Assembly (NCBI RefSeq): GCF_000743945.1
Contig: NZ_CP009238.1
Coordinates: 1,240,001-1,304,000 of the forward strand
From: Basilea psittacipulmonis DSM 24701
Lineage (GTDB): Bacteria > Pseudomonadota > Gammaproteobacteria > Burkholderiales > Burkholderiaceae_B
Reading direction: 5' to 3'
DNA: 64,000 nt
A model generated the notes under the pieces. That model was not told the origin of the DNA and made no database searches. It saw only the letters and a program-made list of their open reading frames with translations. The position numbers were made by a program, and so were the translations under genes. Of this stretch, positions 19,524-27,323 are shown piece after piece; position 1 is the stretch's first letter; each line of letters starts with the position of its first letter.

Positions 19524-19818
19524 GTTCTTCCTTTTTCACAAAATACTTAATCAATCGAGCCTGACCATTATTTAAATCATCAGCCGTCAATTCTTGCCCG
19601 CGTTGATGAGGTAATATCTCAATAGATAAAAAATAAAACGTTGCCCCTCTTGCACAAACTTCTCCTGCCAAATGAATCGGCAAGGTTCCCATCACCACAT
19701 CACCTGCCTGAATGTCACGAATATCCGACAAATGATCGCACCAACGATCGATACTGATACCTTTACGCTTGACCCACGCTTTGGCACCGGGATGTCGTGA
19801 AATAAACCAAGTTGTCAT
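19513..19818 (-). CDS. csx16: CRISPR-associated protein Csx16 (probable ring nuclease)
   Basis: This 101-residue protein matches the Csx16 family (VVA1548 type). The N-terminus is TTWFISRHPGAKAWVKRKGI, followed by DRWCDHL and the core GDVVMGTLPIHLAGEVCARG. Recent work on type III loci identifies Csx16 as a ring nuclease that degrades cyclic oligoadenylate and so ends signalling. I rely on that family knowledge; the sequence itself shows only membership. A strong AAGGAG site precedes the ATG. It overlaps the Card1-like effector gene by 11 bases, which fits coupled production of effector and off-switch. Confidence 0.88.
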   Translation of the reverse strand: MTTWFISRHPGAKAWVKRKGISIDRWCDHLSDIRDIQAGDVVMGTLPIHLAGEVCARGATFYFLSIEILPHQRGQELTADDLNNGQARLIKYFVKKEEHDE

Positions 19819-19875
19819 TCATGCTCCTTTTGAATAAACATCATCATAAAATATTCATTCAGCGGTGAGATGAAT

Positions 19876-20808
19876 TTACAAATTTGTAACGGTGTAGCCC
19901 CCTAGCCCAAACGTTGCATTCTTCCCACAATGCAACCATTGACCCAAATAAATGAGTTCATAGATTAAAGGCGAAACGTCTGATAATTCCCAAGTCCCCA
20001 TTAAGCCGCCTAACACCATGGTTTGTTTTTGACGTGAGGAATATCGCGTCCAATTCTTCCAATACAGCTGTTTCTCGTCTTTTAACTGAGCAATGGCTTC
20101 TTTTAATTCGGCGAAATCAATCTCTAGTTTTTGATCGGCATGAAACTCAGCCAACAAAATTAAACGTTTAGCCAAAGTAATCACAAAACGTTCTATCGTC
20201 ACTTGTGTATTGTTCAAAGGCTGTCCATTATGCTGCAATCTCAACGGGGTATGAAGATTTAAAACCAATTTATCGCTGGGTGTCGGCATCTCAATCGTTT
20301 CTATCGACGGTAGCACAATCTTATCTTCTTCATAAATCGATATCACATTACCGTTAGGCGAAAGGTAATGCACATCGATAAGTTCAGCTTTGCCATGACC
20401 AACTTCACGTTCAAAGGCCCTTTTCCAAGCATAGGCAATTAAGGGCATTTGAAAAATAGCACGTCCGAATAAGACCATATCAAAATACAAAATATCCTTA
20501 ACTTCATAATGAGCCCGTCCCCATTGAGACGGTTCAATTACGTAAGCATTCGGCACTTGACTAAACTTTTGTAAATGATGTTCTAGTGGTGCTGGTTTTT
20601 CAAAAATTTGTGGATAAGGACAGGAACGGTACAACGGACAGGCGTGGCAATCCTTTTGCTTGGTCATGCAAGAAATCATTCTCAATGCACGACCAAACGC
20701 CCCTCTTAACTTAGAACCCGCATATTCAGGTAAGCTGATGGGTTCAGTTACCTGAAATGAAAAACGAAAACGGGCAATATCCATATTTAAAGGCAGTTCA
20801 GAACTCAT
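19876..20808 (-). CDS. cas6: CRISPR pre-crRNA processing endoribonuclease Cas6 (RAMP)
   Basis: This 310-residue RAMP protein belongs to the Cas6 group found with type III loci. The N-terminal part has YAGSKLRGAFGRALR and a cysteine cluster (CHACPLYRSCPY, residues about 54-65) that probably binds metal. The C-terminal half has RYSSRQKQTMVLGGLMGTW and the glycine-rich RNA-binding loop GKNATFGLGGY. It would cut the CRISPR transcript at the base of each repeat stem and leave an 8-nt 5' tag. It starts one base after the csm5 stop, so it is in the csm operon. The catalytic residues could not be assigned by eye. Confidence 0.88.
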   Translation of the reverse strand: MSSELPLNMDIARFRFSFQVTEPISLPEYAGSKLRGAFGRALRMISCMTKQKDCHACPLYRSCPYPQIFEKPAPLEHHLQKFSQVPNAYVIEPSQWGRAHYEVKDILYFDMVLFGRAIFQMPLIAYAWKRAFEREVGHGKAELIDVHYLSPNGNVISIYEEDKIVLPSIETIEMPTPSDKLVLNLHTPLRLQHNGQPLNNTQVTIERFVITLAKRLILLAEFHADQKLEIDFAELKEAIAQLKDEKQLYWKNWTRYSSRQKQTMVLGGLMGTWELSDVSPLIYELIYLGQWLHCGKNATFGLGGYTVTNL

Positions 20809-20809
20809 A

Positions 20810-22429
20810 TTAATTTTTTAATTTATTAGTGAATTTTTTTCTAAAATCTCTTTCATTCATACCTTGGAATTTCACCGCTTTTTTAATCATTAGCTGATAA
20901 GTCAACTGCTCTGCCATAAAAGCTTTATCTTCGGCTGTCCAAGTCGAATCAGGAGCGGTTGCTTGTGCAAGTAATGTTTGAAACTCTTTAAATAAAGGAG
21001 AGTTCGTGTACATCTGAACTTCCGTCGCATCCTCAAATTTAATTTTCAGTTCATACACTGATTTCTGATGTTCATTAAGCGATGCTTGCATCTTTTCTCG
21101 TTCCGCTTTCATAGCATTTTCTTCAGCTTCACGAGCCAAGCGTTCAGCTTCTTGTCTCTGAGCATTCTCGCGTTCTTGCTGTTGTTGTTCACGACGTTCA
21201 GTCATGATTTTTTCACGATCAAGAAACACCTTGGGAGCATGTTCTAAACTCCAAGACGCTAACAAACTATTTTCTTCACTAGGATTAATTTCCACTATCG
21301 CCCACCCCAAAGGTAGCGTACTGTGGTTCCCTGTTCTACCTTTGTCACTGGCCAACCATATTGAAGTCGTATGATCTAATTTTTCGAATGTATTTTTACC
21401 TGTTTTAACCTCAATCTGACGCATGCTTTTATCACTGTAGGTCTTAGACTCTGCCCCCGTGTTGCGACCCAATCGGATTAACATCATTTCAGCATTATCG
21501 AATGCCTGGTTTAAATTCTTGAGTAAACTTTTTACGGATTTCAACCAATTTTGATCAATATAAGATTGATTGACTAAAAATTTATATTCTTCGTCAAAAC
21601 AACGACGATAATAGACATTGCACATCCTCACCATTTCGTTAAAGGAACGTTTTTGTGAAGGATGAGATTGCTTTTTAGGATGATCATAATGCACCACTTC
21701 ACCCGAAAAAGCACGGTATTGCCCTGATTCGATACACTCACGGCGAATAGGGATACCTGCAGGCATATCTGCTTTAGAGTCTTTTTTACTGCGGTTAACG
21801 ATATATTGGACTTTTGTTTGTGCATTCATCGAGGTGGCATTAAAATCAGCTGGTTTTAATAACACACCTATTCCCTCTCCAAAATCACCCAGATAATGTT
21901 TTTTGAGTGCTTGATCCTGAACTTGCGGATCGTTTATTTTTTTTACCCCGTCTTTTTTAGACAAGTAATCTAGGATCGCCGTCATCCACGCACCTTTGAA
22001 ACCACTAGCGGGTATAAAAGGCAGATGTGACATCGGATGATAACTAGTGCGTTCAATTTGTAATTGATTATAAATATTATCTTCAACCCCAGGATTCACC
22101 TCTTTGCCAATCTTTTTCTCAAAGTCATCTTTCACAGCTCGAGAAACCAAAGTGAGATAATTTGCCTGTTTTTTTGCCTTATCTTTTATCGTATAAAAAA
22201 AGCGTTGAATCGAAGCAATTGAGGGATTGGCACTATTAACAAGATCTAACAATTCATTCCGCTTTATTTCTGGTAACTTTATATGACTCGGATCGAAGCC
22301 ATATAGCACGTTTTCATCATAATCAAGCACATAATTAATGGGCTCGAAATCTTCACCATTTCCCATATGAATCGGTGAAATCGGTGTGATATAAAACTGA
22401 TAGTGTTTAAAAAAACTGATTGGATTCAT
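20810..22429 (-). CDS. csm5: Type III-A CRISPR RAMP protein Csm5, with C-terminal extension
   Basis: This 539-residue head subunit of the Csm complex is needed for crRNA maturation and backbone assembly. The RAMP start is FYITPISPIHMGNGEDFEPINYV, followed by the glycine-rich FIPASGFKGAWMTAILDYL. It is longer than usual for Csm5 (typically about 350-420 residues). The extra part, residues about 405-539, is a Glu/Arg/Gln-rich coiled coil (TERREQQQQERENAQRQEAE onward) followed by a short basic domain ending FRKKFTNKLKN. The extension is part of the same frame, with no frameshift sign. Neighbours csm4 (12-base gap) and cas6 (1 base) place it in the operon. Confidence 0.9.
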   Translation of the reverse strand: MNPISFFKHYQFYITPISPIHMGNGEDFEPINYVLDYDENVLYGFDPSHIKLPEIKRNELLDLVNSANPSIASIQRFFYTIKDKAKKQANYLTLVSRAVKDDFEKKIGKEVNPGVEDNIYNQLQIERTSYHPMSHLPFIPASGFKGAWMTAILDYLSKKDGVKKINDPQVQDQALKKHYLGDFGEGIGVLLKPADFNATSMNAQTKVQYIVNRSKKDSKADMPAGIPIRRECIESGQYRAFSGEVVHYDHPKKQSHPSQKRSFNEMVRMCNVYYRRCFDEEYKFLVNQSYIDQNWLKSVKSLLKNLNQAFDNAEMMLIRLGRNTGAESKTYSDKSMRQIEVKTGKNTFEKLDHTTSIWLASDKGRTGNHSTLPLGWAIVEINPSEENSLLASWSLEHAPKVFLDREKIMTERREQQQQERENAQRQEAERLAREAEENAMKAEREKMQASLNEHQKSVYELKIKFEDATEVQMYTNSPLFKEFQTLLAQATAPDSTWTAEDKAFMAEQLTYQLMIKKAVKFQGMNERDFRKKFTNKLKN

Positions 22430-22441
22430 CTATCCCACCTT

Positions 22442-23398
22442 TTATGAATGAATGGTTAAACACACTGGCAATACAGGTGCATAGCCTTGATGGACGGTTT
22501 CACGATGTTCCCAAGAAACCGACGTTAAACCTTGACCTATAAATGATCGTTGCGAGTAAGATTTAGGCGTTAACAAAGCTGCTGTTTTCACCAGAATAAT
22601 AGGCTTTTTGAATGTTTTCCCTGTCAACGCTAGATCTTGACCATGACGACCGAAACGCGTGACGATTTGGTAGTAAGAATGCAAAACATCACAATCATCC
22701 GTCTGCGGTGCACTATTTGACAAGGTTAACCAAGCATTAGCATGAGGAATCGAATCAAAGCTAAAGGATTCAATCGTAAAATCAAACTTACCCATGCCGA
22801 TACTGGCATCCTTGCCATAGCCTGTTTGTCCAATGTCTTTCAACACTTGTTCAAAATCTGAACGACTAAAACGAGTTTCGTCTAATAGAACGTATAAATC
22901 TTGTTTCAGTCCCGTAGGATAGCAAATTTGTTCAACCACATAGGAAGCCGCAAAAGCATCCTGCCCTGCTTTATTGGTGGCACGGTTTACCGTGTTATGC
23001 ATTTGCTCAACAGTAACTTGGTAAGGTGTATCGGACCCTAATACATTTAATACCACCTCACGATCGTTAAGAGCTAGTTGTTGCCAAGATGATAGCGGCT
23101 GAGTCAGATGTGTTAAGGCAATCCAACGTTTCTTTTTCAACGCTTTACGATCTTCGTTTCCTTGAGTCGCCCACAACTTTGACGGTAAGGTAGGAAGCGG
23201 TAAATAACCTGATGGAAACGCATCCGATACCACCATAAAAGGATTTTTTTCAGCATATCCTTTAAGCAAAGATTGCAAACAATCCTCACCATACCGATTA
23301 ACGATACCCCAGCAAAGTTGCCCAAATAAGGTATCGCCAACCAAAGGTGTGGCAAACGCACTTTTGGCCTCTAAAGTTATCCGATAAAGATTCATCAT
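22442..23398 (-). CDS. csm4: Type III-A CRISPR RAMP protein Csm4
   Basis: This is the Csm4 subunit, which caps the 5' tag of the crRNA and contacts Cas10. About 318 residues are read from the ATG at 23398 (or 23395), which follows AAAGGAG; the frame runs open to 23425 inside csm3. The family start YRITLEAKSAFATPLVGDTLFGQLCWGI is visible in two pieces (YRITLEAKSAFATPLVGDTL, then FGQLCWGI). The glycine-rich GYGKDASIGMGKFDF occurs later, as does the C-terminal SFIGQGLTSVSWEHRETVHQGYAPVLP split by similar RAMP spacing. The operon position between csm3 and csm5 supports the call. Confidence 0.92.
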   Translation of the reverse strand: MMNLYRITLEAKSAFATPLVGDTLFGQLCWGIVNRYGEDCLQSLLKGYAEKNPFMVVSDAFPSGYLPLPTLPSKLWATQGNEDRKALKKKRWIALTHLTQPLSSWQQLALNDREVVLNVLGSDTPYQVTVEQMHNTVNRATNKAGQDAFAASYVVEQICYPTGLKQDLYVLLDETRFSRSDFEQVLKDIGQTGYGKDASIGMGKFDFTIESFSFDSIPHANAWLTLSNSAPQTDDCDVLHSYYQIVTRFGRHGQDLALTGKTFKKPIILVKTAALLTPKSYSQRSFIGQGLTSVSWEHRETVHQGYAPVLPVCLTIHS

Positions 23399-23414
23399 GC
23401 GTGCTCCTTTTGGA

Positions 23415-24128
23415 TTATTTTGCAAAAGGCTGAATCTTATCCAGATCGCGTGGCTGTCCGTCTATTTCTAGTTTTTCAAATTTCACTTTACCGTATCCTC
23501 GAGAACCCGAGCCACCGACACTATCCATTTCCAAAAGTTTTAAACCTTTTAGCACCAAGTTCAACAACGCTTCTTTATCATCACCTGCAAACTGTTTCAT
23601 CATGAGTTTGAACTCAAATTCTGCACCTGCGGGAATACGTTCCATAAAACGTGGGTGTTCTGCCGTTGAAGTGATACGGTTAATGGTGTTTTCACTTTTA
23701 ACTTCGGTTAGCAATAAATTACTTTCGCGAACATCCGCTTCCCATTCTTTGCTTAAATGAGCATCCCAGAACGATAAGCGACCTACGCCTAATTCCTTAA
23801 CCAACTGGTCTTTACCTACATCCGCACTGGTACCAAATAAACGGAGAATCATCTTAACCGCTTGAGGATCTTGGGCGTTTTTTACATCGTTTAATGACAA
23901 GGGCTTCTCACGCACTTCCCCACTTAACCATTCTAATAAGGTACGCATTTTCCCTTTCAAACTTGAACCAGGAATGTAGGGAGATTGGGTAATCGGGTGT
24001 TTGATAATGGCGTTATCTACCCCACCAATGTGCATTTCCCCATCGCCAGCACCAATATGCAAGCCTGTTTGTAATACTAACTTCGCTTTAATTTCAACGA
24101 TTTTTTCTAACTTCATCTTTTCCATCAT
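23415..24128 (-). CDS. csm3: Type III-A CRISPR RAMP protein Csm3 (backbone RNase)
   Basis: This 237-residue protein is the repeated backbone subunit that cleaves target RNA every six nucleotides. Signatures are LQTGLHIGAGDGEMHIGG, the catalytic Asp in GGVDNAIIKHP (D38), YIPGSSLKGKMRTLLEWL, and the C-terminal glycine-rich SVGGSGSRGYGKVKF. The catalytic Asp is kept, so RNA cleavage should be intact. It follows csm2 by 18 bases. The first two codons are both ATG; either may be used. Confidence 0.96.
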   Translation of the reverse strand: MMEKMKLEKIVEIKAKLVLQTGLHIGAGDGEMHIGGVDNAIIKHPITQSPYIPGSSLKGKMRTLLEWLSGEVREKPLSLNDVKNAQDPQAVKMILRLFGTSADVGKDQLVKELGVGRLSFWDAHLSKEWEADVRESNLLLTEVKSENTINRITSTAEHPRFMERIPAGAEFEFKLMMKQFAGDDKEALLNLVLKGLKLLEMDSVGGSGSRGYGKVKFEKLEIDGQPRDLDKIQPFAK

Positions 24129-24146
24129 AATCCTCTACTGTTAAAT

Positions 24147-24539
24147 TCACTTTTTTCTCTCTAATGCCTTGGCATACCCCATCATCGCTTCCATAAAGAG
24201 TTTGGCATCTCTTAACGATTCTGCTGAGTCGGCCTGATCAATGCATCGATTAAAGACATTACAAAAATTATCATCTACGTATTTTCGACCTTTTGCATAA
24301 GCCACCTTAGCTTTTAGCATTTTGATAAACGGCTCTAACTCCTTAAATTTCTCTTCACGATGATGACGATCTAAATACACTTTTTCGTACCACATCACCA
24401 ATTCATCGTAGAATTTTCGGATCTGTGTATTTTTGTTCTTTTCCCCTGAATATTCTGTAATATATTTCGCAGCCTCTTCTGCAATATCAGAAAAAATGCC
24501 AGGTTCTTTATTTTTAAAATTAATTTTTGTAATATTCAT
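24147..24539 (-). CDS. csm2: Type III-A CRISPR small subunit Csm2
   Basis: This 130-residue alpha-helical small subunit lines the inner filament of the Csm complex next to the target RNA. Family segments NKNTQIRKFYDELVMWYEKV and PFIKMLKAKVAYAKGRKYVD are visible. It lies 9 bases after the cas10 stop, in the standard cas10-csm2-csm3-csm4-csm5 order, with an AGGAG site before the ATG (sequence complement of CTCCT just upstream). Confidence 0.93.
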   Translation of the reverse strand: MNITKINFKNKEPGIFSDIAEEAAKYITEYSGEKNKNTQIRKFYDELVMWYEKVYLDRHHREEKFKELEPFIKMLKAKVAYAKGRKYVDDNFCNVFNRCIDQADSAESLRDAKLFMEAMMGYAKALERKK

Positions 24540-24548
24540 ACAAAACTC

Positions 24549-26935
24549 CTATGAGCGGTACTTATAAAAATAATTAAACAAAGGCAAGGCAAACCTTTCA
24601 TCCCAAGTCGCAATGCCTTGCTCCCCAATGGTATGGCTAAGTCGAGACAAACACTCTTTTCGTTCGTGCTCATCCGAAATTTTATCGGTCACATATCGAG
24701 CCGTACGATAATAAAACTGACTACGCCACATAGAATCTTCAAGACGCACTTCATACTTCGCTTTACCATCTTTACCTTTTTTCTCGCTAAACTTCGAACG
24801 AGCTGCTTTTTGCGCCAAGGCAATCAAAGAATACAAATAAGAAGTCGAAAGATGATATTTATCTTTTAATTCAGCGATCTCATGTTCAAATTCCATGAGT
24901 TTGCCCCAATCTCCCCATTTCACAGACTGCTTAAATAAGGTGACAGATGCTTTTCCTTCCTGTGCCTTAGAATACTCCAGTGCGTCTTCCGCCATTTGTC
25001 CTAAATGCGTAACAGGCAAGCCAATTTTCGTCATCACCATGCCTGCTGAAAAATGAATCTCAGAGTTGAGAGCCACGTAATCAGCGAATTTCTGTGACAT
25101 CTCGTATGCCAAACGTTGTGTTGCATACCAAGGACCAATTAAAAAGAAGTCATCGCCACCTGCAAATACCGTGTAAGTATGGCGGAACGCTTGTTTACAA
25201 TAAACTGGCAACCACAAACTAAAGAACAGGTTCATTTGTCGCGATAAGCTCGCCATTTTCGTAAACGTTAAGGATCTAATTCCCTTTTGGAAAATCATAC
25301 CGAGATTATCCACATCCCCTTTTAACGTGCCCAATGCAACCTGTCCCACGTATTCTCCGTCTGCATCTTTTAAAATGCGATCTTCGCAAGCAATATAATC
25401 AAAGGTTTTGATGTCGCCAATACGAGCAACATGTTCTTTCACTACGTAATGTTCTTGAGATGCAGGATCCTTTTCGTGCGTGGGAATAAAAGCATTGATA
25501 TAACGTGTTGCATACCCTTGCCAGACTGGTGCAGACAAGGTATCTGGAATCGCAAAACTCCAAGCACGGTACAAATGATGATTCTTAACGTATTGACCAA
25601 ATTTTCCCGTGTCTTCTTGACCTTTTGTGAAAACCACTCGATACCCAAAGATAGGCAAAGTCAATATGTCTGTCTCATACGTTTCACGCAGGTTTTCAGC
25701 AGCTTCATCCAGAATCAAAAGGCGATCTTTTTTCGTTAAATGTTCACCAATCTTAATCTGATCACTTGAAATGACCGACAGTCCAGATTCATCCTTAGCA
25801 GGCAAAAAGTGATTTAAACGACATACGCCATGAGGATAAGAAACAGGTAACACGCTATCGGTACTGTTCGTCATATCCAAACGTTGATATTTAGAGACTT
25901 CTAAGGTTTCAAACAAAGATTTCACTAAATCAGAAAAATGAGCTTGAGAAAAATCATTAGCACTAGCTTCCTGATACGCAAGGCCCAATCCCACCATACC
26001 GAAAGCATGTTTGATAAACCAAGCATTCAGTTCCTTTTGGACATGTTCAATGCTTGCTTTGATGTCGGGCGTATTAGGTGCCACAATCAAAAACTTACCC
26101 GCTGCATTTAAGACTTGGCTCGTTGGCGGTAAATCACACGCTTGGAGTAATTTCAAAGCTGCTAATTCAGAGAACAAAGAAACCTGAAACGAGCGACCTC
26201 TTAATAATTTTGCAGATTGTTTATTCGTCTCCCTACCAGCTGAGAAAATAAAATCTTGAATGCCGTAAAAATCGCCCTGTACTAATAAAAACGGTTGTTC
26301 TTGGTTAGACAACGTGTCCCAATCTAGTTCATTATTCTTCTCGTAGCATCGCCATAATGCTGTCGCCATCGCAGCCGTCAGCTTGGCTTCATCATATAAA
26401 GATACTTGGGGATCGGTGGACATTGATGGCACCGCCCACAAATAAGACTGGCATAAACTTTCAAAATGATCGAGCCATAAATCCCAAGTGTCTGAATGAG
26501 CGGCGGGGATCTTGGAAAGCCCTTTCAAAAATCCATCGATTAAAGCCTCGTATTCGCGTTTTGAGGCGTTTTCATCGCATTGGGGGGGGTAGAGGCTTTT
26601 GGGAAAATACTATCAGCAGATAGCGGTTTTAAGAGATAGGAATAGGTTTGAGATGAGGGATTGGAGGCCGTTAAACGAATCGATTCAAATAAAGGAGCCA
26701 ATCGTTTTTGGTAATCGTATTCTGAAGAAGAAGGTTCTTTATCTAGGCCCAAAACAATGCGGTGAGCCAATGAAATTATCTTTTTTAATAAGACATCTTC
26801 TTGCCATAAGTCGCTTTCATGTTTAAGATGAGGCAAATGCTCTCTTATTTTCTGAGACGGTATCACTGGAGAAATGATATCGACTAAGGCTCGAAAGGCA
26901 ACTTTTGAAGAAGAACTTAATCGTTCTTTGTTCAT
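24549..26935 (-). pseudogene. cas10: cas10/csm1, split by a C8 homopolymer frameshift (possibly phase-variable)
   Basis: Large subunit of the type III-A complex. Frame 1 runs from the ATG at 26935 to a stop at 26540 (131 codons). Frame 2 begins only at the homopolymer and continues to 24549. At the C8 run (26582-26589) one extra C joins KASTPP to QCDENASKREYEALIDGF and restores 795 residues. The palm/cyclase domain is intact: VQGDFYGIQDFIFSAGRE, LLRGRSFQVS, LGTLKGDVDNLG, and GGDD at residues 457-460 of the downstream part. The N-terminal region keeps RIVLGLDKE and LKPLSADSIFP but shows no HD nuclease motif. It could be a true switch in OFF state, a null mutation, or an assembly error in the run. 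Confidence 0.88.
26582..26589. repeat. Homopolymer tract (G8 on +, C8 in cas10 sense strand)
   Basis: Eight G on the plus strand, equal to eight C in the coding direction of cas10, about 115 codons from the start. The run holds the exact point at which the reading frame shifts. A length of nine (or six) would be in frame; eight is out of frame. Confidence 0.92.
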
Positions 26936-27323
26936 ATTTTCGCTCTCTTTGTTTCATTTATACCTAAACATATACTACACGATTTTTTTGGTTTTTGCAC
27001 AAAATACAAATTTGTTAATAGTCATATAAAACATTTAAGGCAACACGTTCTAAAACACTTTCTGTCCTTGATAGTTACCTTAACGATGAATCATGACATG
27101 AGATGTCAAAATTAAATAAAAAAGGGGCTATCGTCGATGAACAGAGCGTATCAATAAACCTTATATGTAGAAAAAGGAAGTCGTTTAGATGAACGTTATA
27201 TTTGTGATGTTTGCTAAAGAAATTTAGGGCTAATCCTGAAGATGTTGGGGAGACTGATTTTTTTTTGGAAAATGCTTGCATCATTATATAATGGCATAAA
27301 TTAAACAGTTACGATGATTACTC
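26936..27323. other. Divergent intergenic region between cas10 and the glycosyltransferase gene
   Basis: This 388-base AT-rich region must hold the leftward csm-operon promoter and the rightward glycosyltransferase promoter. A good rightward promoter is listed at 27265-27292. Leftward, TTGTGC near 27003 with several TATA-like hexamers (TAGTAT, TATAAA) is possible but no clear match was found. A 69-codon minus-strand frame (27075-27284) has no recognisable product. Confidence 0.5.
27265..27292 (+). promoter_or_regulatory. Promoter of glycosyltransferase gene
   Basis: The -35 is TTGGAA (27265-27270), with a 16-base spacer and a perfect TATAAT (27287-27292). Start is expected near 27299, giving a leader of about 25 bases before the ATG at 27324. 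Confidence 0.6.

Noticed and set aside
24549..26528. A separate 659-residue Cas10 gene with its own start
   Set aside because: The only start would be a TTG inside the conserved FLKGL segment, without a ribosome site. The frame is the continuation of the gene that begins at 26935.
27075..27284. 69-codon minus-strand frame upstream of cas10
   Set aside because: No ribosome site or similarity to known proteins; it is not the missing HD domain of Cas10, because a stop and the cas10 start region separate them.
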